Shown: positions 48,051 to 56,723 of the stretch, piece by piece
Position numbering within the stretch: position 1 is the first letter of the stretch
How the letters are laid out: each line of letters opens with the position of its first letter
Assembly: GCF_029222705.1 (NCBI RefSeq)
Contig: NZ_JARGZF010000001.1
Location: 1,484,437 to 1,548,436 of the forward strand
Reading direction: 5' to 3'
DNA: 64,000 nucleotides
Origin: Knoellia sp. p5-6-4
Lineage (GTDB): Bacteria > Actinomycetota > Actinomycetes > Actinomycetales > Dermatophilaceae
Translations under genes and position numbers: made by a program
The notes under the pieces: model-generated
What the model was told of the DNA's origin: nothing
Databases searched by the model: none
The model's input: only the letters and a program-made list of their open reading frames with translations

Positions 48051-49571
48051 ATGGATCGGACAGCGGGCGCCTTGTCCCCTGACGTGACTCCAGCGACCGC
48101 AGACGCCGTCGGACTGCGGTCCGAGCGGGGGCCGATCCTGCTCGCCCTGATGGTCTCGACCGGGCTGATCGCCATCGACGCCACCATCCTGGCCACGGCC
48201 GTGCCGTCGATCGTGCGCGACCTCGGCGGCTTCTCGCAGTTCCCCTGGCTGTTCTCGGTCTACCTGCTGGCGCAGGCCGTCTCGGTGCCGCTCTACGCCA
48301 AGCTCGCCGACACCCTCGGGCGCAAGCCGATCATGCTGCTCGGCATCGGCCTGTTCCTGCTCGGCTCGGTGCTGTGTGGCCTCGCCTGGGGCATGCCGGC
48401 GCTGATCGCCTTCCGGGCGCTGCAGGGCCTGGGCGCCGGTGCGGTGCAGCCGATGGCCATCACCATCGCCGGCGACATCTACACCGTGGCCGAGCGGGCC
48501 AAGGCGCAGGGCTACATCGCGAGCGTCTGGGCCATGTCGTCGGTCATCGGCCCGACCCTCGGCGGCGTCTTCTCGCAGCTCGGCATCTGGCGCTGGATCT
48601 TCTTCGTCAACGTCCCGCTCTGCCTCTTGGCCGGCGCGCTGATCGTGCGGAACTTCAACGAGAGCGTCACCCGGCGCCGGCACCGGATCGACTACCTCGG
48701 CGCCGGGCTGCTCACGGTGGGCATGACCCTGGTCATCCTCGGCGTGCTCGAGGGTGGCCAGGCCTGGGCGTGGGGCTCGCCGACCAGCCTGGCGGTCTTC
48801 GGTGTCGGCGGCCTGCTGCTGGCGCTGTTCGTGCCCGTCGAGCGCCGGGCCACCGAGCCGGTGCTGCCGCTCTGGGTGCTGAGCCGCCGGCTCCTGGCGA
48901 CGACGACGTTCCTCGCCCTGGGCATCGGCGTCATCCTCATCGGCCTGACGTCCTTCGTGCCGACCTACCTCGAGAACTCCCTCGGCGTCAGCCCCCTGGT
49001 CAGCGGCCTCGCCCTGGCTGCGCTCACGCTGGGCTGGCCACTGGCCGCGACCTTCTCCGGGCGCCTGCTCTACCTGCGTTACGGGTTCCGCCCCACCGTG
49101 CTGGTCGGGATGGCGCTGGTCCTGGCCGGCTCCGGCGCCCTCGCCCTGTTCGCCCAGACGCCATCGGTGGCGCTCGTCGCCGTGACCTGCTACGTGACCG
49201 GCATGGGCATGGGCCTCGTCGCGACCCCCTCGCTCATCGCCGCCCAGGCAAGCGTGGCCTGGCGCGAGCGGGGCGTGGCCACCGGCACCAACATGTTCGC
49301 CCGGTCCATCGGCAGCGCGGTCGGAGCGGCCGTATTCGGCGCGGTCGCCAACGCGGTCATCGCCGCGTCGGGCCGGCCCGAGACCGACCCCGGCACCGCC
49401 ACCGACGCTGGCGCGGCGGTCTTCATCGCCGTCTTCGCCGCCGCCGCGCTCACCGTCGTGGCTGCAGCGCTCATGCCGTCGGTGAGCGCGCAGGAGGTGC
49501 AGCCGCGGGCTGAGGAACACCCTCAGGAGCGCCCCCGGGAGGGCGCCGAAACAGAGGCCGAGGTCGCCTGA
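48051..49571 (+). CDS. MFS multidrug transporter, DHA2 family (14-TM)
   Basis: 506-residue major facilitator, EmrB/QacA-type. About 14 hydrophobic segments; motif A-like YAKLADTLGRKPIML between TM2 and TM3, motif C-like AMSSVIGPTLGGVFSQLGIWRW in TM5, and DATILATAVPSIVRDL (the DHA2 first-helix motif D-x-T-I-x-N-x-A-L equivalent). The acidic C-terminal tail (EVQPRAEEHPQERPREGAET) is extra. A GGGAGGGAATGG region provides the RBS. It stands alone, 180 bp beyond tRNA-Ser. Drug or metabolite export is inferred. Confidence 0.88.
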   Translation: MDRTAGALSPDVTPATADAVGLRSERGPILLALMVSTGLIAIDATILATAVPSIVRDLGGFSQFPWLFSVYLLAQAVSVPLYAKLADTLGRKPIMLLGIGLFLLGSVLCGLAWGMPALIAFRALQGLGAGAVQPMAITIAGDIYTVAERAKAQGYIASVWAMSSVIGPTLGGVFSQLGIWRWIFFVNVPLCLLAGALIVRNFNESVTRRRHRIDYLGAGLLTVGMTLVILGVLEGGQAWAWGSPTSLAVFGVGGLLLALFVPVERRATEPVLPLWVLSRRLLATTTFLALGIGVILIGLTSFVPTYLENSLGVSPLVSGLALAALTLGWPLAATFSGRLLYLRYGFRPTVLVGMALVLAGSGALALFAQTPSVALVAVTCYVTGMGMGLVATPSLIAAQASVAWRERGVATGTNMFARSIGSAVGAAVFGAVANAVIAASGRPETDPGTATDAGAAVFIAVFAAAALTVVAAALMPSVSAQEVQPRAEEHPQERPREGAETEAEVA

Positions 49572-49651
49572 CCCTGACCTCAGGCAGTCAGCGGAGCCCA
49601 CGGCAGCGGCATGTCCCCCCGAGCCGCGGAACACGCCTGGCCCGATCCACC

Positions 49652-50275
49652 TCAGGCGGGGCTGCCGGCGCCCCGTCCTCGACGGCGCTGGCGCACCTGC
49701 CACACCACCAGTGCCACCACTGCCACGGCCACCACGACGCCGGCCGCACCGGCGCCGAGCCACCTCTCCACCCGCTGGTAGGAGACGCCGGCGAGGTAGC
49801 CGGCGGTCACCGCGGCGGCACCCCACGCCAGCCCGCCGACGGCGTTCCACGGCAGGAACGTGCGGTACGGCATCCCCGACATCCCTGCGAGCGCTGGGGT
49901 GACAGCGCGGAAGAACGCGGTCCACCGGCCGAGGAAGATCGCCGGGCCCCCACGGCGACGGACCACCTCCTGCGCCTCCTGCAGCCGCGACGCATGCCGC
50001 CGGAGCAGCGGCAGGGTCAGCAGCCGCGGACCGGCGATCCGCCCCACCTCGTACCCGGCACTGTCCCCGACCACCGCGGCGAGCACGACGACCGCCACCA
50101 CGGCGCTGACGTGGGTGTGCCCCAGGCTCGCGGTGGCCCCGCCGAGGATGGCCAGGGTTTCCCCCGGCAGTACGAAGCCCACGAAGAGGGCGTCCTCGGC
50201 GAAGACGACCAGCCCGACGACGAGGTAGACCACCCAGGCGGGTGCGCCCAGCAGGTGCTCGATGACCGCGTTCAC
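49652..50275 (-). CDS. DedA-family membrane protein
   Basis: 207-residue VTT-domain protein. Features: FAEDALFVGFVLPGETLAILGG (DedA motif with conserved Glu and Pro-Gly-Glu), the amphipathic helix region LGRWTAFFRAVTPALAGMSGMPYRTFLPWNAVGGLAWG (F-x-R-x-x-P loop) and C-terminal TM segments. DedA proteins act in undecaprenyl-phosphate or phospholipid flipping and membrane potential. Its C-terminal tail is basic (RQRRRGRGAGSPA). Independent gene in a convergent arrangement with the MFS gene. Confidence 0.9.
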   Translation of the reverse strand: MNAVIEHLLGAPAWVVYLVVGLVVFAEDALFVGFVLPGETLAILGGATASLGHTHVSAVVAVVVLAAVVGDSAGYEVGRIAGPRLLTLPLLRRHASRLQEAQEVVRRRGGPAIFLGRWTAFFRAVTPALAGMSGMPYRTFLPWNAVGGLAWGAAAVTAGYLAGVSYQRVERWLGAGAAGVVVAVAVVALVVWQVRQRRRGRGAGSPA

Positions 50276-50351
50276 ACCTCCACCATGCGGCAGCTGCCTG
50301 TGCGCTCCCTGATCGTGCCCTGTGCGCAGGGTCCTCGGCCCCCGGTCCCCG

Positions 50352-50831
50352 TCACCGGTGCGCCGCGAAGAAGTCGAGCAGCACCTGCGAGCACTCGGCC
50401 TCCCGGACCCCGCCGACGACCTCGACGCGGTGGGTCGCCCGACGGTCGCGCACGATGTCCCACACCGAGCCGCAGGCCCCCATCTTGGGGTCCCAGGCGC
50501 CGAGCACCAGGGTCGAGATGCGTGAGAGGAGCAGTGCTCCGGCGCACATGGGGCAGGGCTCGAGGGTCACCACCAGCGTGCAGTCCTCCAGACGCCACTC
50601 GCCTGTATGCCGCGCGGCCACCCGCAGCGCCACCACCTCCGCGTGCGCGGTGGGGTCGCCCTCGGCCTCGCGCAGGTTGCTGCCCTCGCCGATGACCTCC
50701 CCCACCGGGGAGACCACCACGGCCCCCACCGGCACGTCACCGGAGGCGGCGGCCGCGGTGGCGAGCTCGAGCGCACGACCCATCCACGCGGCATACCGGG
50801 GGTCGGGCGATGGACGTCGGTGGTCGGGCAC
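50352..50831 (-). CDS. tadA: tRNA adenosine(34) deaminase TadA
   Basis: Deaminates A34 to inosine in tRNA-Arg(ACG), 159 residues. Zinc-binding and catalytic motif HAE at 63-65 (Glu proton shuttle) and PCPMC at 92-96 supply His, Cys and Cys ligands. LVLGAWDPKMGACGS and the C-terminal ECSQVLLDFFAAHR are typical TadA/CDA features. The start is GTG 50831, only 16 bp from the divergent upp start. The tRNA-Ser, tadA and upp proximity is common in actinobacteria. Confidence 0.95.
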   Translation of the reverse strand: MPDHRRPSPDPRYAAWMGRALELATAAAASGDVPVGAVVVSPVGEVIGEGSNLREAEGDPTAHAEVVALRVAARHTGEWRLEDCTLVVTLEPCPMCAGALLLSRISTLVLGAWDPKMGACGSVWDIVRDRRATHRVEVVGGVREAECSQVLLDFFAAHR

Positions 50832-50847
50832 GCGCTAAGTTTCGCCT
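50832..50847. promoter_or_regulatory. 16-bp divergent gap between tadA and upp
   Basis: TAAGTT at 50836-50841 is 6 nt before the upp ATG, giving a leaderless upp transcript. Any tadA promoter must overlap it or lie inside upp. No other control sites fit in the gap. Confidence 0.6.
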
Positions 50848-51486
50848 ATGCGTGTCCACGTCGCCGACCACCCGCTCATCGCCCACAAGCTGACCTACCT
50901 GCGCGACAAGCGGACGGACTCCCCGACCTTCCGCCGCCTGGCCGAGGAGCTGGTGACCCTGCTGGCCTACGAGGCCACGCGGGAGGTGCGCGTGGAGCCG
51001 TTCGAGATCGAGACCCCCGTGGCCCCGACGACCGGCATCAAGCTCAGCACCCCGAAGCCGCTGGTCGTGCCGATCCTGAGGGCGGGCCTGGGCATGCTCG
51101 AGGGCATGGTCCGGCTGCTGCCGAGCGCCGAGGTCGGGTTCCTCGGGATGCAGCGCAACGAGGAGACCCTCGAGGCCATCACCTACGCCAACCGCCTGCC
51201 CGACGACCTCAAGGGTCGGCAGTGCTACGTGCTCGACCCGATGCTCGCCACCGGCGGCACCTTGGCGATGACGATCCGCTACCTCGTCGAGCGCGGCGCC
51301 GACGACATCACCGCGGTCACCCTGCTCGCGGCTCCCGAGGGCATCAAGCACCTCGAGGACGAGATCGCCGACCTCAACGTGCCGGTGCAGCTGGTCACCG
51401 GCGCTGTCGACGAGCGCCTCAACGAGCACGGCTACATCGTCCCGGGCCTCGGCGACGCCGGCGACCGTCTGTACGGCCTGGTCTGA
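50848..51486 (+). CDS. upp: uracil phosphoribosyltransferase
   Basis: Salvages uracil to UMP with PRPP, 212 residues. PRPP-binding motif [20 protein letters not shown] is exact for the family; [14 protein letters not shown] and the C-terminal [17 protein letters not shown] (uracil-binding) are present. The standard length and start agree with the ATG at 50848 and with the leaderless promoter. Divergent from tadA. Confidence 0.97.
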   Translation: MRVHVADHPLIAHKLTYLRDKRTDSPTFRRLAEELVTLLAYEATREVRVEPFEIETPVAPTTGIKLSTPKPLVVPILRAGLGMLEGMVRLLPSAEVGFLGMQRNEETLEAITYANRLPDDLKGRQCYVLDPMLATGGTLAMTIRYLVERGADDITAVTLLAAPEGIKHLEDEIADLNVPVQLVTGAVDERLNEHGYIVPGLGDAGDRLYGLV

Positions 51487-51614
51487 GGCGGGAGGCCCCC
51501 GCTCGGCGCGCCTGACCCGTCCGATTTGCCGCATCTGTGACGATGCTGTGATGCCCCCTGCCGGCACCCCCGAGCCGGCGCCTCTCCCCCGTCCCCACCG
51601 ATCAAGGAGATGAC

Positions 51615-51779
51615 ATGCAGCGCGTGAAGAAGATCCTGCTCTGGGTCCTCGTCGCGTTCGGCGTCTACGCGATCTTCACCTCGCCCGACCGCGCCGCCGA
51701 CATCGTCAAGACCGCGGGCGACATCCTCGTCGACGGCGTCAGGAACATCGGCACGTTCTTCGACGCCCTGCTCAGCTAG
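51615..51779 (+). CDS. 54-residue single-pass membrane protein
   Basis: Short gene with a strong AAGGAGATGAC RBS. MQRVKKILLWVLVAFGVYAI is a basic N-terminus and a membrane helix, followed by an amphipathic region FTSPDRAADIVKTAGDIL and VDGVRNIGTFFDALLS. It begins 127 bp after upp and stops 11 bp before the PH-domain gene, so the two are probably cotranscribed. No family recognised. Confidence 0.6.
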   Translation: MQRVKKILLWVLVAFGVYAIFTSPDRAADIVKTAGDILVDGVRNIGTFFDALLS

Positions 51780-51789
51780 GACCCCACCC

Positions 51790-52569
51790 GTGGCCCGCAG
51801 CCTGACGAGCCCGAACCGCGAGCTGGACCGCTACCTGCTCGACGGCGAGCGGCTCGTCACGGCGGTGCACCGGCACTGGGGCAAGGTGGCCGAACCGGTG
51901 GCCACCGCCCTGGCGTCCGGCGTCCTCGTGCTGTGGGTGGACGCCACCATCCCGGCCCGGTTCGGGCTGGTGAGCACGCTCCTGTGGTGGGCCTGGTTCG
52001 CGGTCGTCGGCCGCACGGCCTACCGGGTCGCCGAGTGGCGCCACGACTGGTTCGTCGCCACCGACAAGCGGCTGCTGCTCTTCTACGGCTTCATCACCCG
52101 CAAGGTCTCGATGATGCCGCTGTCCAAGGTCACCGACATGTCCTACACCCGGTCGATCCCCGGCCGGATCCTCGGCTACGGCCGGTTCGTCATGGAGAGC
52201 GCGGGGCAGGACCAGGCCCTCCGCGAGGTCAACTGGGTGCCCAGCCCCGACACCAACTACCGGGCGATCTGCACCGAGATCTTCCGCCTGGCCGACCGCC
52301 GCTACCAGGACGCACCCCGCCACGAGGCGAGGGTCGAGGCGGCGCCGGACCCCGCAGTCCCCGCCTCCTCACTGCCCTCCCCGTATGACGGGTGGGACGA
52401 CGAGCGCCACTCCACCGCCATCCGCGTGGAGACCCCGCGACCCCCCACCGGCGAGTCGCTCTACCGCAGCCCCGACCGGCGCACGGGTGGGCGCGTCGAC
52501 CGCGACGCCGACACCGGCCCCATCCCCCAACTCCCGCCGCGCGACCGCTGGGACGACGAACGCCGCTGA
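51790..52569 (+). CDS. PH domain-containing membrane protein
   Basis: 259 residues starting at GTG 51790. An N-terminal part (NRELDRYLLDGERLVTAVHRHW), two hydrophobic segments (PVATALASGVLVLWVDATIP, FGLVSTLLWWAWFAVVGRTAYRVAEW), and a bacterial PH (bPH_2/YdbS-like) domain with FVATDKRLLLFYGFITRKVSMMPLSKVTDMSYTRS. The C-terminal 85 residues are Pro/Asp/Arg-rich and unstructured (PYDGWDDERHSTA, DRWDDERR), with a repeated WDDER motif. Membrane-associated regulation is inferred; ligand unknown. Confidence 0.78.
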   Translation: MARSLTSPNRELDRYLLDGERLVTAVHRHWGKVAEPVATALASGVLVLWVDATIPARFGLVSTLLWWAWFAVVGRTAYRVAEWRHDWFVATDKRLLLFYGFITRKVSMMPLSKVTDMSYTRSIPGRILGYGRFVMESAGQDQALREVNWVPSPDTNYRAICTEIFRLADRRYQDAPRHEARVEAAPDPAVPASSLPSPYDGWDDERHSTAIRVETPRPPTGESLYRSPDRRTGGRVDRDADTGPIPQLPPRDRWDDERR

Positions 52570-52619
52570 GATCGCGCTGGGCGGGTCGCCCGGATCGGCG
52601 CTAGCGTAGGTCCGTCCGG

Positions 52620-52648
52620 GTCGCCCCCCGGGGGGCGACTTACCTTTT
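52620..52648 (+). promoter_or_regulatory. hairpin with T-rich tail between PH and permease genes
   Basis: GTCGCCCCCCGGGGGGCGAC (52620-52639, perfect 10-bp arms) followed by TTACCTTTT. It could terminate the PH-domain transcript, but a TAGCGT -10-like box at 52602-52607 places the permease transcript start just ahead of the hairpin, which would make it an attenuator or protective 5' hairpin. Confidence 0.5.
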
Positions 52649-52667
52649 CCCCGGGAGGTGGCCCGCC

Positions 52668-54155
52668 GTGAGCCTGATGCGCACGAAGTCCGTCGAGCAG
52701 TCCATCAGGGAGACCGACGAGCCGGAGTACCAGCTGAAGAAGCGGCTCTCCGCCACGGACCTGACGGTCTTCGGCGTCGGCGTCATCATCGGTGCCGGCA
52801 TCTTCACCGTCACGGGCCGCGCCGCGCTGGAGTACGCCGGCCCGTCGATCATCATCTCGTTCGTCGTCGGAGCGATCTGCTGCGGCCTGGCGGCTCTGTG
52901 CTACGCCGAGTTCGCCTCGACCGTGCCGGTGTCGGGGTCGGCGTACACGTTCTCCTACGCCTCGCTCGGCGAGCTGGTCGCGTGGATCATCGGCTGGGAC
53001 CTGCTGCTCGAGCTCATGCTGGGCGCCAGCGTCGTGGCGCAGGGCTGGTCGCAGTACGCCGAGCTGTTCCTCAGCCAGCTCGGCTTCACCTGGCCCGAGG
53101 CGGTCGGACCCGGCTCGAGGTTCGACCTGCTGGCCTTCCTCCTCGTCGCGCTGATCACGCTGCTGGTCTCGGCCGGCATCAAGGAGTCGATGCGGGTCAA
53201 CCTGGTGCTCGTCGCGATCAAGGTCTTCATCGTGCTGTTCGTGATCGTCGCGGGCATCGGCTTCGTCAACCGGGCCAACTACAGCCCGTTCATCCCGCCG
53301 TCGCAGCCCACGGCCGCCGAGGAGGGCCTGACCGCACCGCTCATCCAGGTGCTCTTCGGCATCGAGCCGTCGACCTTCGGCACTCTCGGCATCATCACCG
53401 GCGCCTCGATCGTCTTCTTCGCCTACATCGGCTTCGACGTCGTCGCCACCACGGCCGAGGAGGCCAAGAACCCCCAGCGCGACCTGCCGATCGGCATCAT
53501 CGCCTCGCTGGTCATCTGCACCCTGCTCTACATGGGCGTCGCCGCCGTCATCACCGGCATGGTCCCCTACGACCAGATCGACCCCAAGGCGGCGCTGGCC
53601 TCGGCCTTCGAGTCGGTGGGCAAGGACGGCTACGCCACCCTCATCGCCGCGGGGGCCGTCGCGGGCCTGACCACCGTCATCATGACGCTGCTCATCGGTG
53701 CCACCCGTGTGGTGTTCGCGATGAGCCGCGACTGGCTGCTGCCGCCGGCGCTCGGCAAGACCAACGTCAAGACCGGCACCCCGCTGCGGATCACCCTGAC
53801 CCTCGGCGCGTTCATCGCACTCGTGGCGTCGCTGACCCCCATCGGCAAGCTCGAGGAGATGGTCAACATCGGCACCCTCGCGGCGTTCACGCTGGTGTCG
53901 ATCGCCGTGGTCATCCTGCGGCGCCGGCGGCCCGACCTCAAGCGGGCCTTCCGTGTGCCCCTGGTGCCGGTGCTGCCGATCGTCTCGGCGCTGATCTGCT
54001 TCTACCTGATGCTCAACCTCAGCGTGGAGACCTGGCTGCGCTTCATCATCTGGATGGCCATCGGCATCGTCATCTACTTCGCCTACTCCTACCGCAGCAG
54101 CCGCCTGCACGGGCGCGCGAAGGAGGGCCGCCTGCCCAGCATGACCGGCACCTGA
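52668..54155 (+). CDS. APC-family amino acid permease (CAT type)
   Basis: 495 residues with 12 hydrophobic segments. FGVGVIIGAGIFTVTGRAA is the family TM1 motif with the unwound G-A-G-I-F; YAEFASTVPVSGSAYTFSY is TM3; IVFFAYIGFDVVATTAEEAKNPQRDLP covers TM6 and the adjacent loop. This is the cationic-amino-acid transporter-like (CAT/YfnA) group. GTG 52668 is preceded by GGGAGGTGGC. Basic N- and C-terminal tails are cytoplasmic. Transcription may be gated by the hairpin at 52620-52648. Confidence 0.9.
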   Translation: MSLMRTKSVEQSIRETDEPEYQLKKRLSATDLTVFGVGVIIGAGIFTVTGRAALEYAGPSIIISFVVGAICCGLAALCYAEFASTVPVSGSAYTFSYASLGELVAWIIGWDLLLELMLGASVVAQGWSQYAELFLSQLGFTWPEAVGPGSRFDLLAFLLVALITLLVSAGIKESMRVNLVLVAIKVFIVLFVIVAGIGFVNRANYSPFIPPSQPTAAEEGLTAPLIQVLFGIEPSTFGTLGIITGASIVFFAYIGFDVVATTAEEAKNPQRDLPIGIIASLVICTLLYMGVAAVITGMVPYDQIDPKAALASAFESVGKDGYATLIAAGAVAGLTTVIMTLLIGATRVVFAMSRDWLLPPALGKTNVKTGTPLRITLTLGAFIALVASLTPIGKLEEMVNIGTLAAFTLVSIAVVILRRRRPDLKRAFRVPLVPVLPIVSALICFYLMLNLSVETWLRFIIWMAIGIVIYFAYSYRSSRLHGRAKEGRLPSMTGT

Positions 54156-54167
54156 CAGGTCGACACC

Positions 54168-54207
54168 GGGGTCCTTGGCCTCTGCCGTGTCCCTCCTGCC
54201 GATCTAG
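54168..54207 (+). promoter_or_regulatory. DosR-like box and -10 upstream of the SRPBCC gene
   Basis: GGGGTCCTTGGCC at 54168-54180 and CTAGCGTG near 54204-54211, with a similar box-to-hexamer distance to that at 36671-36713. Leader to the ATG is about 70 nt. Confidence 0.4.
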
Positions 54208-54286
54208 CGTGAAGGTGGCAAGGGGGACCGCCGGGTCGGCCTCTGCCGGCACTCGGCGACGACGAGCGAGCAAGGAGATGAGCACC

Positions 54287-54718
54287 ATGACAGCCATGAC
54301 CATGCACATCGAGGCGCCGGTCGAGACCGTCTTCGGCTACTTCAAGGACCCGATGGCCCTGGCAGACCTCACCACGCTGGACATCGAGTACGACGAGGTG
54401 AAGGAGACCGAGGAGGGCACCGGCACCTACTTCAGCTGGCACTCCAAGATCGCCGGCATCCCGTTCGAGGGCTTTGAGGTCTACACCGACGTCGTGCCGA
54501 ACCAGCACATCACCGAGAAGTCCTCCCAAGCCGTGATGGGCACCTGGGACTACACCTTCGAGCCCGAGGGCACGGGCACCAAGGTGACCATGGAGCGCCA
54601 CCCGCGGTCGTTCTGGCGACTTCCCCCGCTGGCCTACGTGGGGGACCTCGTGACCGCCCGCATGACCGCGTCCTTCGTACCCAGGGTGAAGGAGCGCATC
54701 GAGGCCGCCGCCCGCTAG
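54287..54718 (+). CDS. SRPBCC-family ligand-binding protein
   Basis: 143 residues with a START/SRPBCC (polyketide cyclase-like) fold: MHIEAPVETVFGYFKDPMALADLT at the N-terminus, beta strands such as GTGTYFSWHSKIAGIPFEGFEVYTDVVP, NQHITEKSSQAVMGTWDYTFEPEGTGTKVTM, and a C-terminal helix VPRVKERIEAAAR. A hydrophobic pocket for a lipid or aromatic ligand is expected. ATG 54287 was chosen because AAGGAG lies 9 nt upstream; an ATG at 54278 is too close to the RBS. A stress role is inferred only from the shared box. Confidence 0.8.
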   Translation: MTAMTMHIEAPVETVFGYFKDPMALADLTTLDIEYDEVKETEEGTGTYFSWHSKIAGIPFEGFEVYTDVVPNQHITEKSSQAVMGTWDYTFEPEGTGTKVTMERHPRSFWRLPPLAYVGDLVTARMTASFVPRVKERIEAAAR

Positions 54719-54772
54719 CGACCCTTGGCCAAGGGGTCGGGGTATGCCGGGTGGTCACCCGCGGCATACCCC
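54719..54772. repeat. two adjacent inverted repeats after the SRPBCC gene
   Basis: CCCTTGGCCAAGGG (54722-54735) is a perfect 14-nt palindrome 4 bp after the SRPBCC stop. GGGGTATGCC (54739-54748) and GGCATACCCC (54763-54772) form the next hairpin and pair two copies of the over-represented GTATGCC heptamer. They may terminate or separate the two genes. Confidence 0.6.
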
Positions 54773-54834
54773 TCCTCCTGCCGTTGCGGCACGATCTCCT
54801 GCGCCCGGCAGCGCTCCTCTGCCACCGTGGCTCC

Positions 54835-55221
54835 ATGAGAGTCTCCGTCGTCCTCGACTGCCTCGACCCGAAGGCGCTGGTGCCGTTCTGGTGCGCGGCC
54901 CTGGGCTACGAGCCGGCCGGTTCCCTCGAGGACTTCGAGGTGCTCGCGCCGCGCGAGGGGGAGCCGCCCGGGCCGGTGTTCATCCTCCAGCAGGTGACCG
55001 AGCCGAAGGTGGGCAAGAACCGCAGCCACCTCGACATCCACCCACCGCTCGAGCGCGGCGTGGAGTCCCTCATCGACGAGCTCGAGTCACGCGGGGGCCG
55101 GCGGGTGGGGCACCCGGTGCTCGACCTCCACGACGAGCTCGGCATCTGGTGGCAGGTGATGGCCGACCCCGAGGGCAACGAGTTCGACATCGTCGCCGAC
55201 GCCGGCCACCCCCTGCCCTGA
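54835..55221 (+). CDS. VOC-fold dioxygenase-like protein
   Basis: 128 residues: MRVSVVLDCLDPKALVPFW (first strand and helix with the D-x-x-x-L-x-x-FW signature), VFILQQVTEPKVGKNRSHLDIH, RRVGHPVLDLHDELGIWWQVMADPEGNEFDIV (last strand with Glu and Asp, but metal ligands only partly conserved). Single-module glyoxalase/bleomycin-resistance protein. The substrate is unknown. The stop is followed by the intergenic repeats at 55233-55322. Confidence 0.82.
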   Translation: MRVSVVLDCLDPKALVPFWCAALGYEPAGSLEDFEVLAPREGEPPGPVFILQQVTEPKVGKNRSHLDIHPPLERGVESLIDELESRGGRRVGHPVLDLHDELGIWWQVMADPEGNEFDIVADAGHPLP

Positions 55222-55232
55222 CCCGCCTCAAC

Positions 55233-55322
55233 TTTCTCGGGTCACCCAATAAAGGTCCGCTTCACCCCGAGTGGCACCTCGGGTGAGGGGCACGTTTCTC
55301 GGGTCACCCGATAAAGGTCCGC
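55233..55322. repeat. two 28-bp direct repeats in a convergent gap
   Basis: TTTCTCGGGTCACCC..ATAAAGGTCCGC occurs at 55233-55260 and 55295-55322 (62-bp period), differing at one base (A in the first, G in the second). Each holds a TCGGGTCACCCGA-type dyad; a CACCCCGAG..CTCGGGTG hairpin sits between. The region separates VOC and pntB stops. Confidence 0.75.
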
Positions 55323-55327
55323 GCGGG

Positions 55328-56716
55328 TCAGAGGGCCTTGATGATGTCCTCGACCCGGTCCTTGGCGTCCCCGAAGAGCATGGCGGCGTTCTCCTTGAAG
55401 AACAGCGGGTTCTGCACGCCGGCGTAGCCCGTCGCCATGGAGCGCTTGAAGACCACGACGTTCCTGGCCTTCCAGACCTCGAGCACCGGCATCCCCGCGA
55501 TGGGGCTGGTCGGGTCCTCCTCGGCAGCGGGGTTGACCGTGTCGTTGGCGCCGATGACGAGCACGACGTCGGTGTCGGACAGGTCGTCGTTGATCTCGTC
55601 CATCTCGAGGACGATGTCGTAGGGCACCTTCGCCTCGGCGAGCAGCACGTTCATGTGGCCCGGCAGCCGGCCTGCGACGGGGTGGATGCCGAAGCGGACG
55701 TTGACGCCCTTCTTGCGCAGCTGTGAGGTCAGCTCGGCCACGGGGTACTGCGCCTGGGCCACCGCCATGCCGTAGCCCGGGGTGATCACGACCGAGTGGG
55801 CGTCCCTCAGCATCTCGGCCACCTCGTCGGCCAGCATCTCGCGGTGCTCGCCGTAGTCCTTGGCCTCCCCGACCGAGATCTCCTGGCCGAAGCCGCCGGC
55901 GATCACCGAGATGAAAGAGCGGTTCATGGCCCGGCACATGATCCAGCTGAGGATGGCACCGGAGGAGCCGACGAGGGCGCCGGTGACGATGAGCAGGTCG
56001 TTGCCGAGCATGAAGCCGGCGGCGGCCGCCGCCCAGCCCGAGTAGCTGTTGAGCATCGACACCACCACGGGCATGTCACCGCCGCCGATGGAGGCCACCA
56101 GGTGCCACCCGAACGCCAGCGCGATCACAGTCATGAACGCCAGCGGCAGGATCGAGTGCGACGCCACGAACCACGCCAGCAGGCCGACCGAGACGACGAC
56201 CGCCGCCAGGTTGAGCCAGTGCCGGGCGGGAAGCATCAGCGGTGACGACTTGATGCGCGCGCTCAGCTTCAGGAAGGCCACGACCGAGCCGGTGAAGGTG
56301 ACCGCGCCGATGAAGACGCCGAGGAAGACCTCGACGTTGTGGATCGTCGCGAGCGAGCCCTCGAGGCCCTCCTCGCTGAGGTAGGAGTTGAAGCCGACGA
56401 GCACCGCCGCCGCGCCGACGAAGCTGTGCAGGATCGCGACCAGCTCGGGCATCTGCGTCATCTCGACGACCCGGGCCCGCCACAGCCCGATGGCGGCGCC
56501 GATGGCCATGGCCACCGCGATGAGCATCAGCGTGAGCGGCCCGTTCTCGGCCTGGTCGACCGCCAGCCAGATGGTCGCCGTCAGCGCGATGACCATGCCG
56601 GCGACGCCGAACGCGTTGCCCTCCTTGGCCTTCTCGTGCTTGGAGAGTCCGGCGAGGGAGAGCACGAAGAGCACGGCGGAGACGATGTATGCCGCCTGCA
56701 CGAGGTTGGTGGTCAT
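55328..56716 (-). CDS. pntB: NAD(P) transhydrogenase subunit beta
   Basis: 462 residues. The N-terminal two-thirds hold about nine membrane segments (dII), including the [17 protein letters not shown]-like stretch [16 protein letters not shown], and the C-terminal 200 residues form the NADP-binding d[24 protein letters not shown] (a Rossmann G-x-G-x-A-V motif), [27 protein letters not shown] and [15 protein letters not shown]. It couples proton entry to hydride transfer from NADH to NADP. It follows pntA with a 7-bp gap. Confidence 0.95.
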   Translation of the reverse strand: MTTNLVQAAYIVSAVLFVLSLAGLSKHEKAKEGNAFGVAGMVIALTATIWLAVDQAENGPLTLMLIAVAMAIGAAIGLWRARVVEMTQMPELVAILHSFVGAAAVLVGFNSYLSEEGLEGSLATIHNVEVFLGVFIGAVTFTGSVVAFLKLSARIKSSPLMLPARHWLNLAAVVVSVGLLAWFVASHSILPLAFMTVIALAFGWHLVASIGGGDMPVVVSMLNSYSGWAAAAAGFMLGNDLLIVTGALVGSSGAILSWIMCRAMNRSFISVIAGGFGQEISVGEAKDYGEHREMLADEVAEMLRDAHSVVITPGYGMAVAQAQYPVAELTSQLRKKGVNVRFGIHPVAGRLPGHMNVLLAEAKVPYDIVLEMDEINDDLSDTDVVLVIGANDTVNPAAEEDPTSPIAGMPVLEVWKARNVVVFKRSMATGYAGVQNPLFFKENAAMLFGDAKDRVEDIIKAL

Positions 56717-56723
56717 CGGCGCC

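Noticed and set aside
52620-52648. Riboswitch ahead of the amino acid permease
   Set aside because: Leader is under 60 nt and is a simple hairpin; no conserved aptamer was recognised.
52461-54110. Long minus-strand Asp/Arg/Gln-rich frame opposite the APC permease
   Set aside because: Composition is that of a reverse-strand shadow; no recognised motif or RBS.
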